From Archegozetes longisetosus (taxonomy: Eukaryota > Arthropoda > Arachnida > Sarcoptiformes > Trhypochthoniidae): a stretch of DNA of 64,000 nt. How positions within the stretch are numbered: the stretch's first letter is position 1; each line of letters begins with the position of its first letter. Positions 13,000 to 24,660 of this stretch are shown piece after piece. The DNA lies in NCBI GenBank assembly GCA_018873245.2, contig JAEMBT020000002.1, positions 12,460,001 through 12,524,000 on the forward strand. The letters are read 5' to 3'. Below the pieces are notes generated by a model. The model saw only the letters and a program-made list of their open reading frames with translations. It had not been told where the DNA came from and ran no database searches. The position numbers and the translations under genes are program-made.

Positions 13000-15900
13000 G
13001 CTTGGTGTACTCAGAATACTGGTGACCCAATAGCCGATGACCTACAGACCGAAACCATCGTGCAGTGCAGAGGTATTCCTAACTCGAAGCACTTGTCTCT
13101 AGTCTAAAGGCACAGGTGTATAATTTTTAAGTAGTAGGAAGTAATAGTTCAGCCCAAGAATCGATGCGCTATTGTATATATTTTTGATACAGAAATGTGT
13201 TGCGCTTTTATCATTAACTTTAATATGTGCTGCAAATAATAAATTGCTCTAACATTACACTTATATATTGCATCAATTCAATCTTTTCATAACTCAAAGG
13301 ATAGACTTCTACTCTAATTACTACAATCAATAAGTTGTGAATGGAATACCTGAATAAATGAAAATCTAAAAATATCTTAGTAGCTCTTAAGTCTATGTTT
13401 AAAAAAAAGAGCAAATTGTTTGAAATGACTGACGAGTCAGACTATCAAATAACTATTACTTGAATAAATTTCAATTCAATTGTGACATAAAAACACTGAA
13501 TAAGAAAAAAGAATAAAATCGATGGTACGCAAAGAATGGCTCTTAAACTGCCTCTTATACGATGTATATAAGAGTTAAGTTGCATAACGTACAATATTAT
13601 TAATTTTGATGAGGTTTAGTAACTAATAAGCCTTGGTTTAATTGAGGTTATCGATCATACCGTCCACAAAATTTTAAGATACGTGAAATACTGATTATAT
13701 CAAATAACTGTTGCTTCACTGTTTCAATGATCTGAAAGTTTGATAAACGCAATTAAATTTCTAGTTTTGATAAAATTTCTCTAAAATCAGTTAAGTCTGA
13801 GTCTGAATTAGATTTTGCGACCAGAGCTGAACTGGTCGAAACTTTCAAACTGGAGGGCTATAGCTTAGATCAATAGGACACTTCCCTTTTGGCAGATAAA
13901 GAGTGTTGATAAAAATTACTAAATTTATTATTTGACTGAAATACATAACGAGTCAATAAAATGTTTTTTTTTCGAATACTAGAGGAGAAAATAGAGACTG
14001 AGAGCTGCAAACAAAATACACTTAGGTTCGTTGGCCCATTAACACACTAAAATTACTTATAAACAAATAAATTGTTTTAAAAATGTCGATAAGAAGCTAA
14101 GCAACAATTTTCACGTTATCCCGACAACAGGTTAATAATATTATTTTTATACTTGATGTAAGTCACATATTGGCCTAAATGCAGATCATCTTCTTTTAAT
14201 TTTATTCTATTATCTCTTATAAAGGAAACGCTTCCACAAAAATTAGCAAATAATCAATTAATAATTAAGGAAAAAATTGATTTAATCACATCTTAATTTC
14301 TAGAGAATTCGTGTAATTCATGGAAATTCTCGTTTGCACATCAATTGTTTAAGTTATAAATATTCATAGAAAAGAAATAAAAAAGTTATTCCACTTTAAA
14401 ATTGGGAATACAGGCAATAACAATACCACAAAGCATTAAACGAAACAAGTTGTTTGGCTAATGTTTATCTTTAATATTGTTTAACTAAATTACTTGTTCA
14501 AATATATAATTATCAGTTTGAAATATTTGCAAATCATTTTAATGGCTCGAATAACGCTAACATTTTTCCTTTAGCTCTTTTTTCTCAATAATTGTAAACT
14601 TTGACCAATTAGTTTAAGGCCCTCGTAGGCTTTCAGAAGATTGTGTCACTTTTTAAACTGTTTGACTCTCTACAAGAAAAAGGTTTTATTTATTGCTTTT
14701 GGGGCATTAACATAGTCCAAATTTTAATAAATATTATCTTTTCCAGATTGAAAAAATATTGACTCAGGAAATTATTTGTCACGAATTTTCATTTTAGTTT
14801 GAGTTAATAAGCTTTCAAATTGACCGTTACTTGATACTTGATCAATTGTATTTGGGCAACACATCTAGCTAGTCTCCCAGAATATAATAATTAAGGCCTA
14901 ATTGAAGTTTCAATTCATGTTTAACGCATTAAGTTAATACTTGCATCTGGAGTAGATGCTATCATAGCGTCGTATTACTATAATACGATGCATCCAAAAG
15001 CCATATCTATCTGTTAATGCATTTTCAAATCAAATGCTTGCATTCCTTTATTTTTTCGTTTGTTAAAAGCACTGGATTTGAAGTTGAAATTGTAATTTGA
15101 AAGTTCTACTGGCCTTTAGCTGAGAGGCATACTTTTAAATAATATTTACTGCATATATTTATTTGAAAACAGATTATAAAAACTAGTCATTTCTCGAAAA
15201 CTAGCTCTCAACTCAATGAAGAAACAAAAGTTTATTAATGTTTTATTTGCAGACGATTGACACGAATGTTGGATATCTTTTTATAGAGAAACACCTTGCA
15301 AATCAAACAAATCTCCTTTTTACTATTAATTTTGATTTGCTTCGTGCAGTGTTTATCACTCTATCTTGAAGCGAACCATTTCTACCTTTTTATGTCCTGT
15401 ATTCGTAGTTTTATTATTTATTTATTATAACAACTGTTTTATAGACTTGAATGGGTTTGAGAGTTGACTTGTTAGATAAACAACAAATTCCTATTGTGTT
15501 AATGCTATAAATTGTCTCAAGTTTTATAAATACCAATAAAAACGATATAATCAGAATAAGATTTAAACAACTTCTTTATTTGAGAAGACTATTAACTGAA
15601 TTGGCCAACATTTGTTCGCTAAATGTTGTCTTGTTTTATGACTTTTATGGCTTATAGTAAATTGACACCAGAAGAGACATAATAAAGTATAAGGAGTTAA
15701 AATAGCTTTCGAGCTAATAAATAAATAAGTTGACTGGTGCGCAAAAGGTATTGTTTGTACAAAAAGTCCTATTTGACGGACTGTTAAGAAAAGGGCAAAC
15801 CGTGTAATCTAATTAGAGTCAATGTTACAGAGTTTTACTATTTTATAACTTATTCACTTTTAGAGCTATTGTGAAGTTGCAATAAATAGAAGTACCATTT

Positions 15901-17262
15901 TTTCATAGTAAAACATCAATTATTGTGTGAATCAACGTATTGTTGCGTTAAGTAATACAATGCATTTGTAAATAGTAGTTCTCCACCAACACATCAATTT
16001 GTTTTATTTCTTTTTAAGGGTACTCTACCGGTAAAAAGGGCTCACTCGCCAACGATGTTTGACCTAAAAGGGTCACTGACTGTACGACTTTCTCAAACTT
16101 TAAAGACAAGTTTTCATTCTATATTGAATTAGTTTAAATGAAAACAGGAAAAACTCTTTTTAAAAGAGCCAAACATACGATGGCATGAGATAGTGATGCC
16201 AACGCTTTTGCCATATTTCAAATTCTCCTTTTTAATTAGTATAACGTGTGACAATATTGAGCCAACAAATTTTTCAAAATCAAACTTAAGTATTCCATCT
16301 TACGTGACATGAACTCAACTCTCATTCTGAAGAACCACAAATTGTTCGATGGACATTTTTAATAAGTCTTTATGTTTGAAAGAATTGTCTTGAGAAGTTT
16401 TATTGCGTGCAATTTTCACTCTCAATACAATGAGAGAAATATCATTTTTATTGACTATACATTATTACGAGCTGAAATGCTTAATAGTCTAATCTGGCTC
16501 AATGCAACGCACAAAGAAACATTATGTATTTTTTCACATTTAATTAGTAATGAAAAATTTGCTCAAACTTATTATTACAAGTAATAAACACGCAGATATT
16601 CTGATCCCAAGTTCAACCCTTTAACGAAGTTATAGAGTTTGTTAGAGCGCCCTAAAGCTAAACATTAAGACATAATGAGCTAATTTTCATATAAGATTAC
16701 ACTGTTTCGATGAAAATCACTACATTCAGATCCGCTGTAATGAACAATTTATTTCAATAATTATTATTTCAATAAAACTGAATAATGTTCTTACAAAAGC
16801 ACAAAAGATAGTCTATTAGTAGTAATAAAATGAACTTATGTTATTTCAAAAATTTGAAACAAGTTCCGTTTACTGTTCAAGCTGAAACGTGTTTTTAACT
16901 CTATTCATAATAAACTGAATTTCTATTGTTGCTTTAGATAGTTCAAGACAATTTCAGTGTTGTTTCAAAAATTAAAATGAAAGGTAAAGAGAAAAAGTGA
17001 AGGCTACAATTTAAACTTGTAGCTTGTCTTTTGTTGATTAAAACTAGTGTCGATTAAATATGCTCTGACTGTACAATTTTGATGCTTTTATTTGACGTGA
17101 ACTTCATTCAATAGTAGTTTGAATCGAATAATTGTTTAAAATGGTTTTGAACCCTTTAGTATTAAAATATAATTATGAAATTTCATTAGACTCGACACAG
17201 ACTATGGTTCTAGAGGCAAGAAAAGTGCTGAACCTAGGTTTAGCATGTTTCTTTTGAAGGTA

Positions 17263-17278
17263 TCTCTCTCTCTCTCTC
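17263..17278. repeat. (TC)8 microsatellite
   Basis: Sixteen bases of uninterrupted TC dinucleotide, a shorter counterpart of the tract at 4522-4559. Confidence 0.95.
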
Positions 17279-20054
17279 TTGATTTAAAAAATTCTCACAT
17301 TTACAAACAACTAATGTTGTGACACAAGAACTAATGGACTCATTATTGAATAACACTTGAAGCCCCGAATTACATTAAAGGAAGCGCTATAATTAGTGCC
17401 AATACTGTTATTGAAGCCTAGTGTGATCCCCTTCACGGAAAAATTCGATGATTAATTGTTTTGATATCAAGTTATAAAACAGCTTTAGGACCTAGTAGTG
17501 CAACCATACTTAGATATGTCCTATCGTTTGCATAACTTATAAGCTATAAAGTGATTCTACTTCTGATTATAAACATATTATTTAAAAGTAATTTATTGTC
17601 ACATCTTAAATGCTCATTATCGTGTTTTTATTTCCTGCTTATATTAATTTTATAGATTGTTCGCATAGTTTTTTCTTCTTAGCGTAAGTTTTAGTGAGAA
17701 GCCAAGCAATTTAAATGATTACAAATACCATCGGTATTACAAAAATTTTGAATATAGATACTAGATTACTTAGAAAAATGTATTTAAGTTCCTATTCTCT
17801 CGCAAAGTCAAGGTTTTCCATTTGAAAGTTAAGGTTTAACAAACCCTTGAATTTTTAAGAAAAAACATTTTGTTCAACCATATGTTTAGACGCCTAATCA
17901 TAAGCTGTTGTACAACACAAATATGAAACTTTCAAAACAAATTGTATATTGTTTAGAAGTTGATAACTAAGTAACACCCATTCTATATAACTTACTTTAT
18001 CTGCATAAACGAGTATTGGAAATATGTTTTAGTAATAACAGTAATGCTACGAATAATGAGCGCTCATTTCAATATAAATAGCCAACTTCTGCTAAATAAA
18101 GCCTATCCCTATTCAAAATTATACTATTTGATGGCCCGGTCAACGATCATGAACCAAATATCGGTCAAATTCCAAATCAGATAATCAGTTTTGTTTTTCG
18201 TGTTAGTAATGCACAACACGATGTTTTATAAAAAGATTTTTATATTTATTAAATTGTTTTTGTTATGCAAATTTGCTTTGAGTAAAAGCATTTGCTGACA
18301 GATTGCATCTGTTCACTGTTTATCACTACCGTCTCTCAAACTCTCAACTAATTCACTCCTTGACGCGCTGACTCTCGACTGACTGACACTTCAAATCATT
18401 GAATCCATAACGAGATGAACATAAATAGAGAAATTGAAATATAGAACAAAAAAAATTATTTGCATCATAAAGGAGATGCTGTTACGAACTTTTTCTGAGC
18501 CACAAAAAAGTGTTAACGATAGACAGTTATAATAAATTAGAAATAATGGCATCTATACTGCTTGTGTAGGCGTTGGAAGCACTGATTTGATTCAATTATT
18601 GTCAGTACAATGAATCGAATAGAGAAGTGCCCGAATAGAAGCTGCGGTTATGATTGTAGTGTTTAAATAGAGAGGTCGATGACTCGCGGATCCGAATTGA
18701 TGTTCGCTTACACGAAGAAATCGTGCATAAATAATTGGTATTGAGAGAGAAAAAGACATTTCTCGTCAAAATATGGGAGGGTTCCAACATTTCTATATAT
18801 TGGTCTTATATTTGACGAATGACACAATGGCCAAAGCGAAATATCTCTAGAAAGAGCATAGTTTTGGTGACAAACAAAATTGGACAAACTTGAACTTGCA
18901 ATTGTCAGAGGGTTGTAAGCTTTTTCATATCATGTGCATAAGTGTTGATCAATTGAGCTAAAAAAATATAAAGTATAGCTATTAGGTCTGAAAGTTCAAC
19001 AAATATTCAAAACTTTGCTCTCGCAAATCACCGCAAAACTTAATATTGCGTCCAACGAAAAGCGAGAAATTCCAGTTCTCTGGTTGAGAGCCCAAACATC
19101 AAATTAAATATGGACATAAGACTAAAATGTTGTCTTGTTTTTTAGATTATTTTATTTATAAGTTTATATTTTTGTTTGATAAAACTATTAGAATACAAGC
19201 AAATAAACTTGATATCTATAGTGTTGCAAAATCACTGCCTGAACATTAACTTTCGAGATTGGGGTCACCTTAATATGAAACATATATTAAACATTTAAAT
19301 TTACTCACTCAACTCTCCCAATGTCTCCCATTAGTGGTTTTTAGATAAGGTTTTCGCAAAATCAAACTAGATTTGTATGAAGAATTGCTAAATCTCATTA
19401 ATATTCAACGTGAAGTGTCAAAAAGTTGCAAGGCATACAACTTATCATATGGTGTTTATGATGTATAGTTTGTGTGCTCTGCGAATCACATTAGCTTCTA
19501 GTTAGCCTTTTGTGTCAATATATCATTAAATTAAGAAAAATTTAAACACAATTAAGTCCTATTTTGAAAGAAGATAACCGATGACTTAATTGAGTCGCTT
19601 TGCCCTTAACCACAAACTCTGTTTTTAGAATCAAAATAATAATACAAAAGAATTGAATTTGTTTGACTAAGCTTATTGCGAATGCATTATGTAAATATAA
19701 GTTAATACTAATTTTGGTATTTATCGCTAATGATGTAAACTTTGCGACCCATCAACTTTAGGAAATCACAAAATAATTTAGTCTGAATTAAAGTTAAAGT
19801 TTAGTTTGAGCTGAAAGAGGCGCAGTATCACATCAGGTTCTCATCATTCCAGAGTTGAAATCCTTTAGTGTTTAAGTTACTAGCTTATTTTTCTTTGCTA
19901 TATTTAAATTGTTGCAGGCCTTCAGCCAATTTAGGGTCACTTACGAGCCACTATTCCAATCATTTTAACAGGTTTTTCATTACAATATTTAATCTAAAAG
20001 TCATTTACATTATTGGGCACATAATTTAATAAGAAAAACATTTTAATAGTAAAA

Positions 20055-20060
20055 TTTATT
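20055..20060 (-). other. poly(A) signal AATAAA, BTB gene
   Basis: Reads AATAAA on the minus strand, about 265 bases past the stop codon of the BTB/zinc-finger gene. It is the first canonical signal I noticed and a reasonable 3' end for that transcript. Confidence 0.45.
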
Positions 20061-20323
20061 TCTCATTTGAAACATTTTAATGGCTTAAATTAAGAACATT
20101 CTGATCACTTGTAAATTTAGTTCTATTCACTAAATTTGAATGGAATCATATTCTAAATCATCAGAAGGAAAAATTAGAAAAAATTTCCATTAGAATGCTA
20201 TTTTGCTCTCAGATATTAAAGTGAAAATGGTTTCTATACTATTTAAATTAAATGATAAAACTTATATTGAGGTCAATTAACATGTTTTTGAAAGCATAAG
20301 ACAATTATTAATGATTAGTGGAA

Positions 20324-21904
20324 TCATGTTTGAAGTGGCAAATGAACACTCGCGATGTGTTCATTCCAATTCTTCTCATCGTTAAATATTTGTCCACAAG
20401 AAGGACACTCAATCTCTGGACCATCGCCAGAAGTACTGCTCTCATTTTTATTTGTTTTATTCTTTTTGAACTTGACTAATCCCACAAATTGACGCTCTTT
20501 TTTAACTTTCTTCAGTTTAGACTTGTCTTCGCTTTCCTTAACTTTTAAAGTCGAAGGAGAAAGAGAAAGCGGAGGTCTTATAATATTGCGCAATAGTCTT
20601 GAGCTACTTCTTTGGACCACACGATAGGAGGGTGGTGGAGGAAGTGATTGAGATGATGTTGAAGAAGTGCGAGATTTGATAGAAGAACGAGAAGTGCTCA
20701 TCTCTTCTCTTGATGAATCATTTGGTTTGATAGCTGAGATCGAACATTTTGCTTCAGAGTCTCTCTTTGAAGTTTCACAGATAGTTTCGAGTCTTGTAAT
20801 TTCTCTTTCATTACTAATGCTTTCGTTTATTTCAAAAATCGGAGGTTTTATATCAATGTCGTCATCGTTCTGTTCACTCATGTCTTGAGTTTCATCGTCT
20901 ATTATTACTTCGATTGGAGGTGTTTTTCTTTGGTCTCTCGAAATCGATGGCGAATGAAGTAAAGTATGTGATAATGAATGTTGTGTTGGAGTCCAGGTAG
21001 AACTTGATATTCGCTTTGGACTAATTGTCTGCTCGTTAGCTCCAAGTGGTGTTAATTTTTGTTTAGTAACTGAGGAGACTGGTGTGGAGTTTTGAGCTGA
21101 CTTTGTAGTTGTTGTTTTAACCCTTTCCCTATTCTCAGGTGAATTCGAGGCGAGTACTGGTTGAACAGAAATATTAATGGTTTCAGTTGTCGATGGGGTT
21201 TGTGCGCTTGTTGACTGAGGTCTTGTGTATATTTGAGAGGTGGGCAAAATTACATTTTTGACAACTGTCGTTGGCTTTGGTGTTATCAGAGATGAGGTAA
21301 CGGTTCGCAACTGTTGCTGACTTGACTGCAAATTTTGCAATTGATTAGAAGTCGGTCTTATTTCGAATCGTGCGTTGCTTAATCTCGAAAACAACGCATC
21401 ACTCGATTGTTGAGTCGTTTGGGTTGTGCCATCACTAATTCGTGGCCTCTTCTGAGCTGACGGACCGCTGACTGACTTGGACTGATCGGCAACTGATCCT
21501 TCATTAACGAGACGTGATCTCAAAGCGAGACAGACTTCTGTCAGTCCAAAAACTTTGAGTAATTCTGCGCTTCTGAGTACAGAAGATAATTGTTTTTCTT
21601 CAACAATGACCTCTCCCTTATACATAAACTCTATGATTGCCTTCAGATCAACGAGTGGCACGTCTTTCAGGACAACGACAGGCGTCTGACACGGACCCGT
21701 TATAGTCTCAAACAAGTTCTTAAAATATGAAGAATTGGCAGAAAGCACCAGACGGTGGGCTCGAATGTTGTTTCCATCACAAGAGATAATAACGTCGACC
21801 AGATTCTGGTCTTTAAGCATAGTATAGATGTTATTGTTGAGTTTTGCTTCATGTTTTATGTGTTTTAGAGAAAACTGACGGTTCGTTTCGCTAACGGATG
21901 ACAT
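20324..21904 (-). CDS. BTB/POZ and C2H2 zinc-finger protein
   Basis: Protein of 526 residues from the ATG at 21904-21902 to TGA at 20326-20324, in one coding exon. A BTB/POZ domain spans about residues 20-125, with the typical run LVDVIISCDGNNIRAHRLVL (35-54) and FMYKGEV. A long Ser/Thr/Gln-rich, probably disordered middle follows, with an acidic stretch before the Ile-Lys-Pro-Pro motif and a lysine-rich, likely nuclear-localisation segment at about 460-486. The C-terminus has one C2H2 finger, C500-x2-C503-x12-H516-x4-H521. Arthropod proteins of the broad/tramtrack/bric-a-brac class join a BTB dimerisation domain to DNA-binding fingers and act as nuclear transcription regulators. A single finger is at the low end for this class, so it may bind DNA weakly or act mainly through partners. 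It is transcribed away from the RIO2 gene, with 596 bases between the two start codons. Confidence 0.88.
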   Translation of the reverse strand: MSSVSETNRQFSLKHIKHEAKLNNNIYTMLKDQNLVDVIISCDGNNIRAHRLVLSANSSYFKNLFETITGPCQTPVVVLKDVPLVDLKAIIEFMYKGEVIVEEKQLSSVLRSAELLKVFGLTEVCLALRSRLVNEGSVADQSKSVSGPSAQKRPRISDGTTQTTQQSSDALFSRLSNARFEIRPTSNQLQNLQSSQQQLRTVTSSLITPKPTTVVKNVILPTSQIYTRPQSTSAQTPSTTETINISVQPVLASNSPENRERVKTTTTKSAQNSTPVSSVTKQKLTPLGANEQTISPKRISSSTWTPTQHSLSHTLLHSPSISRDQRKTPPIEVIIDDETQDMSEQNDDDIDIKPPIFEINESISNEREITRLETICETSKRDSEAKCSISAIKPNDSSREEMSTSRSSIKSRTSSTSSQSLPPPPSYRVVQRSSSRLLRNIIRPPLSLSPSTLKVKESEDKSKLKKVKKERQFVGLVKFKKNKTNKNESSTSGDGPEIECPSCGQIFNDEKNWNEHIASVHLPLQT

Positions 21905-21936
21905 CTTTTCCAATATTGAATACTTTCAATATTTAT

Positions 21937-21991
21937 CTGAAACACAAACAAATTGTAATCCATATGAATAATGAATCTGGGGAATACTTAC
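21937..21991 (-). other. 55-bp intron in the 5' UTR of the BTB gene
   Basis: On the minus strand a consensus donor (GTAAGTAT, beginning at 21991) and a pyrimidine-rich acceptor (TTTGTGTTTCAG, ending at 21937) enclose 55 bases. The downstream exon begins at 21936 and gives 32 bases of leader before the ATG at 21904. This supports that ATG as the start and places the promoter upstream of 21992. Confidence 0.65.
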
Positions 21992-22500
21992 GAATGTTTA
22001 ATTTAATTCAATGATCAAACTTGTTTTCAAATTTTTAGATTTATCTAAATGCTAAGTGAAGACAATAAAATTGTCAAAACTTTCGTTTATTAAAGAAGGG
22101 GTTATTTACGCATTACTTAAACCAAATACAAATACGATAAATTTGAAGTAGAGACTAAAGCGTCATTCATAATAAGCATCAGTTCAATATTGGCACAAAA
22201 AACGCTTCATTGAAATCAATGTAATTTTACAAAAAATAAATAAATAAAAGAATTCTGTCATTAGAGCTTGTTTCACATTCCATTCAAAATAAAACAATAA
22301 CTACTTTAAATGAGCAATAATGTTATTGATGAGTTATGACTTTTACTGGTATAATAACACAAGAATACTTAGAATTCGGTCCCCGTTTCACGACTTCAGC
22401 TTTTATTTTGGTTTGCGTTAGACACGTGTTAATTATCTAATAAAATCATATTTAAAAATATTTACAAACAAATTATTATTAAATAAGTTTGAGGTCAGAA
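21992..22500. promoter_or_regulatory. divergent promoter region, BTB / RIO2
   Basis: About 500 bases shared by two head-to-head genes. It contains a CACGTG E-box at 22423-22428, 73 bases before the RIO2 ATG at 22501. No TATA box is obvious on the RIO2 side. E-boxes of this form are Myc/Max sites, and Myc drives ribosome-biogenesis genes in animals. At least four other CACGTG sites occur in the window away from genes, so the site alone proves little. Confidence 0.4.
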
Positions 22501-23870
22501 ATGGTCAAATTGGACGTAACGCTACTTCGATATATGACTAGGGATGACTTTCGAGTCCTGACCTCAGTCGAGATGGGAATGAAAAACCACGAGTTGGTTC
22601 CGAAATCATTAGTCAACTCGATCTCATCGCTGAGAAACGGATCAGTTTCTAAAGTATTGCTTCAATTGACTCAAAATAAGTTAATATCGTATGAAAGGGG
22701 TAAACGCTTTGATGGCTATCGACTCACTTATAGAGGATATGACTATTTGGCACTCAATGTGTTATCCAATCGAAGCGTTATCACAAGTATTGGTAATCAA
22801 ATCGGTGTCGGAAAAGAAAGCGATGTCTATATCGCTAGCGATCAAAACGGTAGACAATATGCGGTCAAGTTTCATCGATTGGGCAGAACTTGCTTTAGGA
22901 AAGTGTCAGAGAAAAGAGACTATAGTAAAAGTGGAAATAAAACCAATTGGATTTATTTGTCGCGTCTGGCTGCCATTCGAGAGTTTGCATTCATGAAAGT
23001 CTTGTTCGAAAAGTCGATTCCTATTCCAGAACCAATCGATTGCAATCGTCACTGTCTTGTTATGGAACTGATCGACGGAACACTTCTCAATCATTTATCA
23101 AAAGATGATGTAAGTTGTGAAAAAGATGTTGAAACCTTGTACGAAAAAATTATGAATTTAATGATACAACTGGCCAATGATTTTGGTGTAGTTCATGGAG
23201 ATTTCAATGAATTTAATATAATTATTAAATCGGGATCATTAGAGCCCGTACTAATTGATTTTCCACAAATGATATCAGTATCTCATAGTTCAGCTCAAAC
23301 ATATTTCGACCGAGACGTCAACTGTATTGTCGACTTTTTGCTAGAAAATTTAACTATGAGTCAGATTTCATACCATGCTTCGAGAGCATTGACAAAGAAA
23401 ACAGTGATAAATTGATGCAAATGACTGCAGTTATGGATCAAATCGATGACGATGACAAAGATATTGATATAGATTTGAAAGACTTGATAAATAACAGTGA
23501 AAATATAGAAAGTTCTTCAAAAGTCGACGAAAATAATGATACAATTGATGAAAAACACTTGACAGCAAATATTGAACGGTTAGAAGTAGTGAATAATTCA
23601 GTTCGCAATGAAAGTGATGGCGAAGAGAACTATTCTGATGATGACTCAAGTTATAGAGCAGCCTCATCGGTCGCCACTACTTTTACACCACAAGAAATTA
23701 AAACAAAACTTATTAAAGAAAGAAAAATAAGAGAGAGTAAAATGAAAATAAGGAAAGCAAGCAAAAACATAAAGGGAGACAGCAATGCCTTTAGGAGAAG
23801 ACGTAAAGATGATTTGGTGACAGCTAATGATGATTTGAAAGCTTATAATTGCGAAAAAGATCTTTATTAA
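22501..23870 (+). CDS. RIOK2: RIO2 atypical serine/threonine kinase, frameshifted
   Basis: RIO2 is an atypical kinase/ATPase that binds pre-40S ribosomal particles and acts late in 18S rRNA maturation. The start is the ATG at 22501: MVKLDVTLLRYMTRDDFRVL aligns with the N-terminus of animal RIOK2. Residues 1-90 are the RIO2 winged helix. The kinase domain has GVGKESD (102-108), the ATP lysine K123 in AVKFHRLGRT, the catalytic loop HGDFNEFN (232-239) and the metal-binding LIDFPQ (251-256). At D278-F279 the frame changes. The initial frame ends at a TGA at 23413-23415, while the homologous sequence continues in the frame that includes 23340 (ARKFNYESDF and onward) to the TAA at 23868-23870. One extra T in the T5 run at 23335-23339 would join them, giving about 456 residues; human RIOK2 has about 550. 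The tail is acidic, then basic (KIRKASKNIKGDSNAFRRRR), as in the family. A sequencing indel is the simplest explanation; a true null allele is possible. Confidence 0.92.
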
Positions 23871-23917
23871 ATTACATTTAGTTAAAAGTTTATGTATTTT
23901 TAAATAATTTTACTGAA

Positions 23918-23923
23918 AATAAA
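23918..23923 (+). other. poly(A) signal AATAAA, RIO2 gene
   Basis: Canonical AATAAA 48 bases beyond the RIO2 stop codon. On the opposite strand an AATAAA (23870-23865) overlaps the last codons of RIO2 and could serve the convergent secreted-protein gene, so the two 3' ends may overlap. Confidence 0.6.
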
Positions 23924-24008
23924 TTTGTTCTATTTGATTATATTAAATTTTGAATAATAGTTTTAATATTAATTTTTATGGAAGATTTAGTCTCGAATCT
24001 CTTGTCAA

Positions 24009-24616
24009 TCATTTGTGAAAATTTCGATGAAAGTAAGTAAATCCTCCGCCTGGCAAAGAATATTCATATCCGTAAGAGTTAGGTCCATAGTTATGATCAA
24101 CAAAACGCCGACCATCAAATTGCCGATCGTCAAAAAGTCCAGGATTTCTTTCATAAGCCCATCGGAAGTTATTCCAATATTGTCTATGGTTCCAATCTGG
24201 ATATCGAAATCTTTCATGATTTAAATGATCGAAAGGAGGATATCTGTTGGGACCCAAGTGATGATAGCATGGAGGATCAGGACCTTGGGTTAGAAGATAA
24301 GTTAAGAAAGTTTTCAAAAATTTTTATAAATCAATCACCGGAAGGATATCTGTCGAATGAATGCCAGTTGCGGTAATAATAATTTTGAGGTCCTATGGGA
24401 TAGTCGTAGTCTACATGCGAGCTCTGGTCAGGTCCAATGATCGGCAATTGAGATTCACTTTGAATTTGATTATCACCTTCCTTTGAAGTGTCATCACAGA
24501 AAGCAACAGATATTAAAATAATAATTCCTGAAAAAAGAGTCTATAAAACAGTTAGAATTTTATTTGTTTGACTAAAGCTGAATAAGAATCAACATTAAAA
24601 TTACCAAAGCTCTCAT
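24009..24616 (-). CDS. small secreted Tyr/Pro/Asn/His-rich protein, three exons
   Basis: I read three exons: 24616-24605, 24540-24339 and 24283-24009. They are separated by GT-AG introns of 64 and 55 bp, and the frame is kept (12 + 202 + 275 = 489 bases, 162 residues). Exon 1 codes only MRAL. With the acceptor at 24541, exon 2 completes a good signal peptide, MRALTLFSGIIILISVAFC, probably cut before Asp20. An alternative acceptor ten bases further on would break the frame from this ATG. The mature part is about 143 residues, rich in Tyr, Pro, Asn, His, Arg, Asp and Gly, with one Cys (77) and no recognised domain. Motifs of the type GP-x-x-Y/RYP recur (DRYPSG, NRYPPFD, FRYPDW). It may be an extracellular matrix, cuticle, silk or glue protein, or a secreted defence peptide precursor; I cannot tell which. 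The gene is convergent with RIO2, and a TATA box lies just upstream. Confidence 0.75.
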
Positions 24617-24660
24617 TTTGCGAATCCAGAGACATAAATGAAATGAATTTCTGTCTTTGC

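Larger units (their letters stand above)
11475..20323. other. non-coding region between PTB-like and BTB genes
   Basis: No gene is supported. The first 1-1.5 kb (11475 to about 13100) is less AT-rich than the surroundings and should hold the 5' UTR and promoter of the minus-strand PTB-like gene. It also contains an ATG-started plus-strand frame at 12553-12795 (80 codons, one hydrophobic stretch, no recognisable family) and a long-stem hairpin at 12932-12999. Beyond that there is a (TC)8 tract at 17263-17278, a pair of nuclear-receptor-type half-sites at 16060-16075, and pyrimidine-rich DNA near 18300-18400. From about 20055 to 20323 the DNA is the 3' UTR of the BTB gene. Confidence 0.6.

Noticed and set aside
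24605-24635. Alternative upstream ATG (at about 24635) for the secreted protein with the later acceptor
   Set aside because: It keeps the frame, but gives an acidic N-terminus and a weak signal peptide. The ATG at 24616 with the earlier acceptor gives a normal one.
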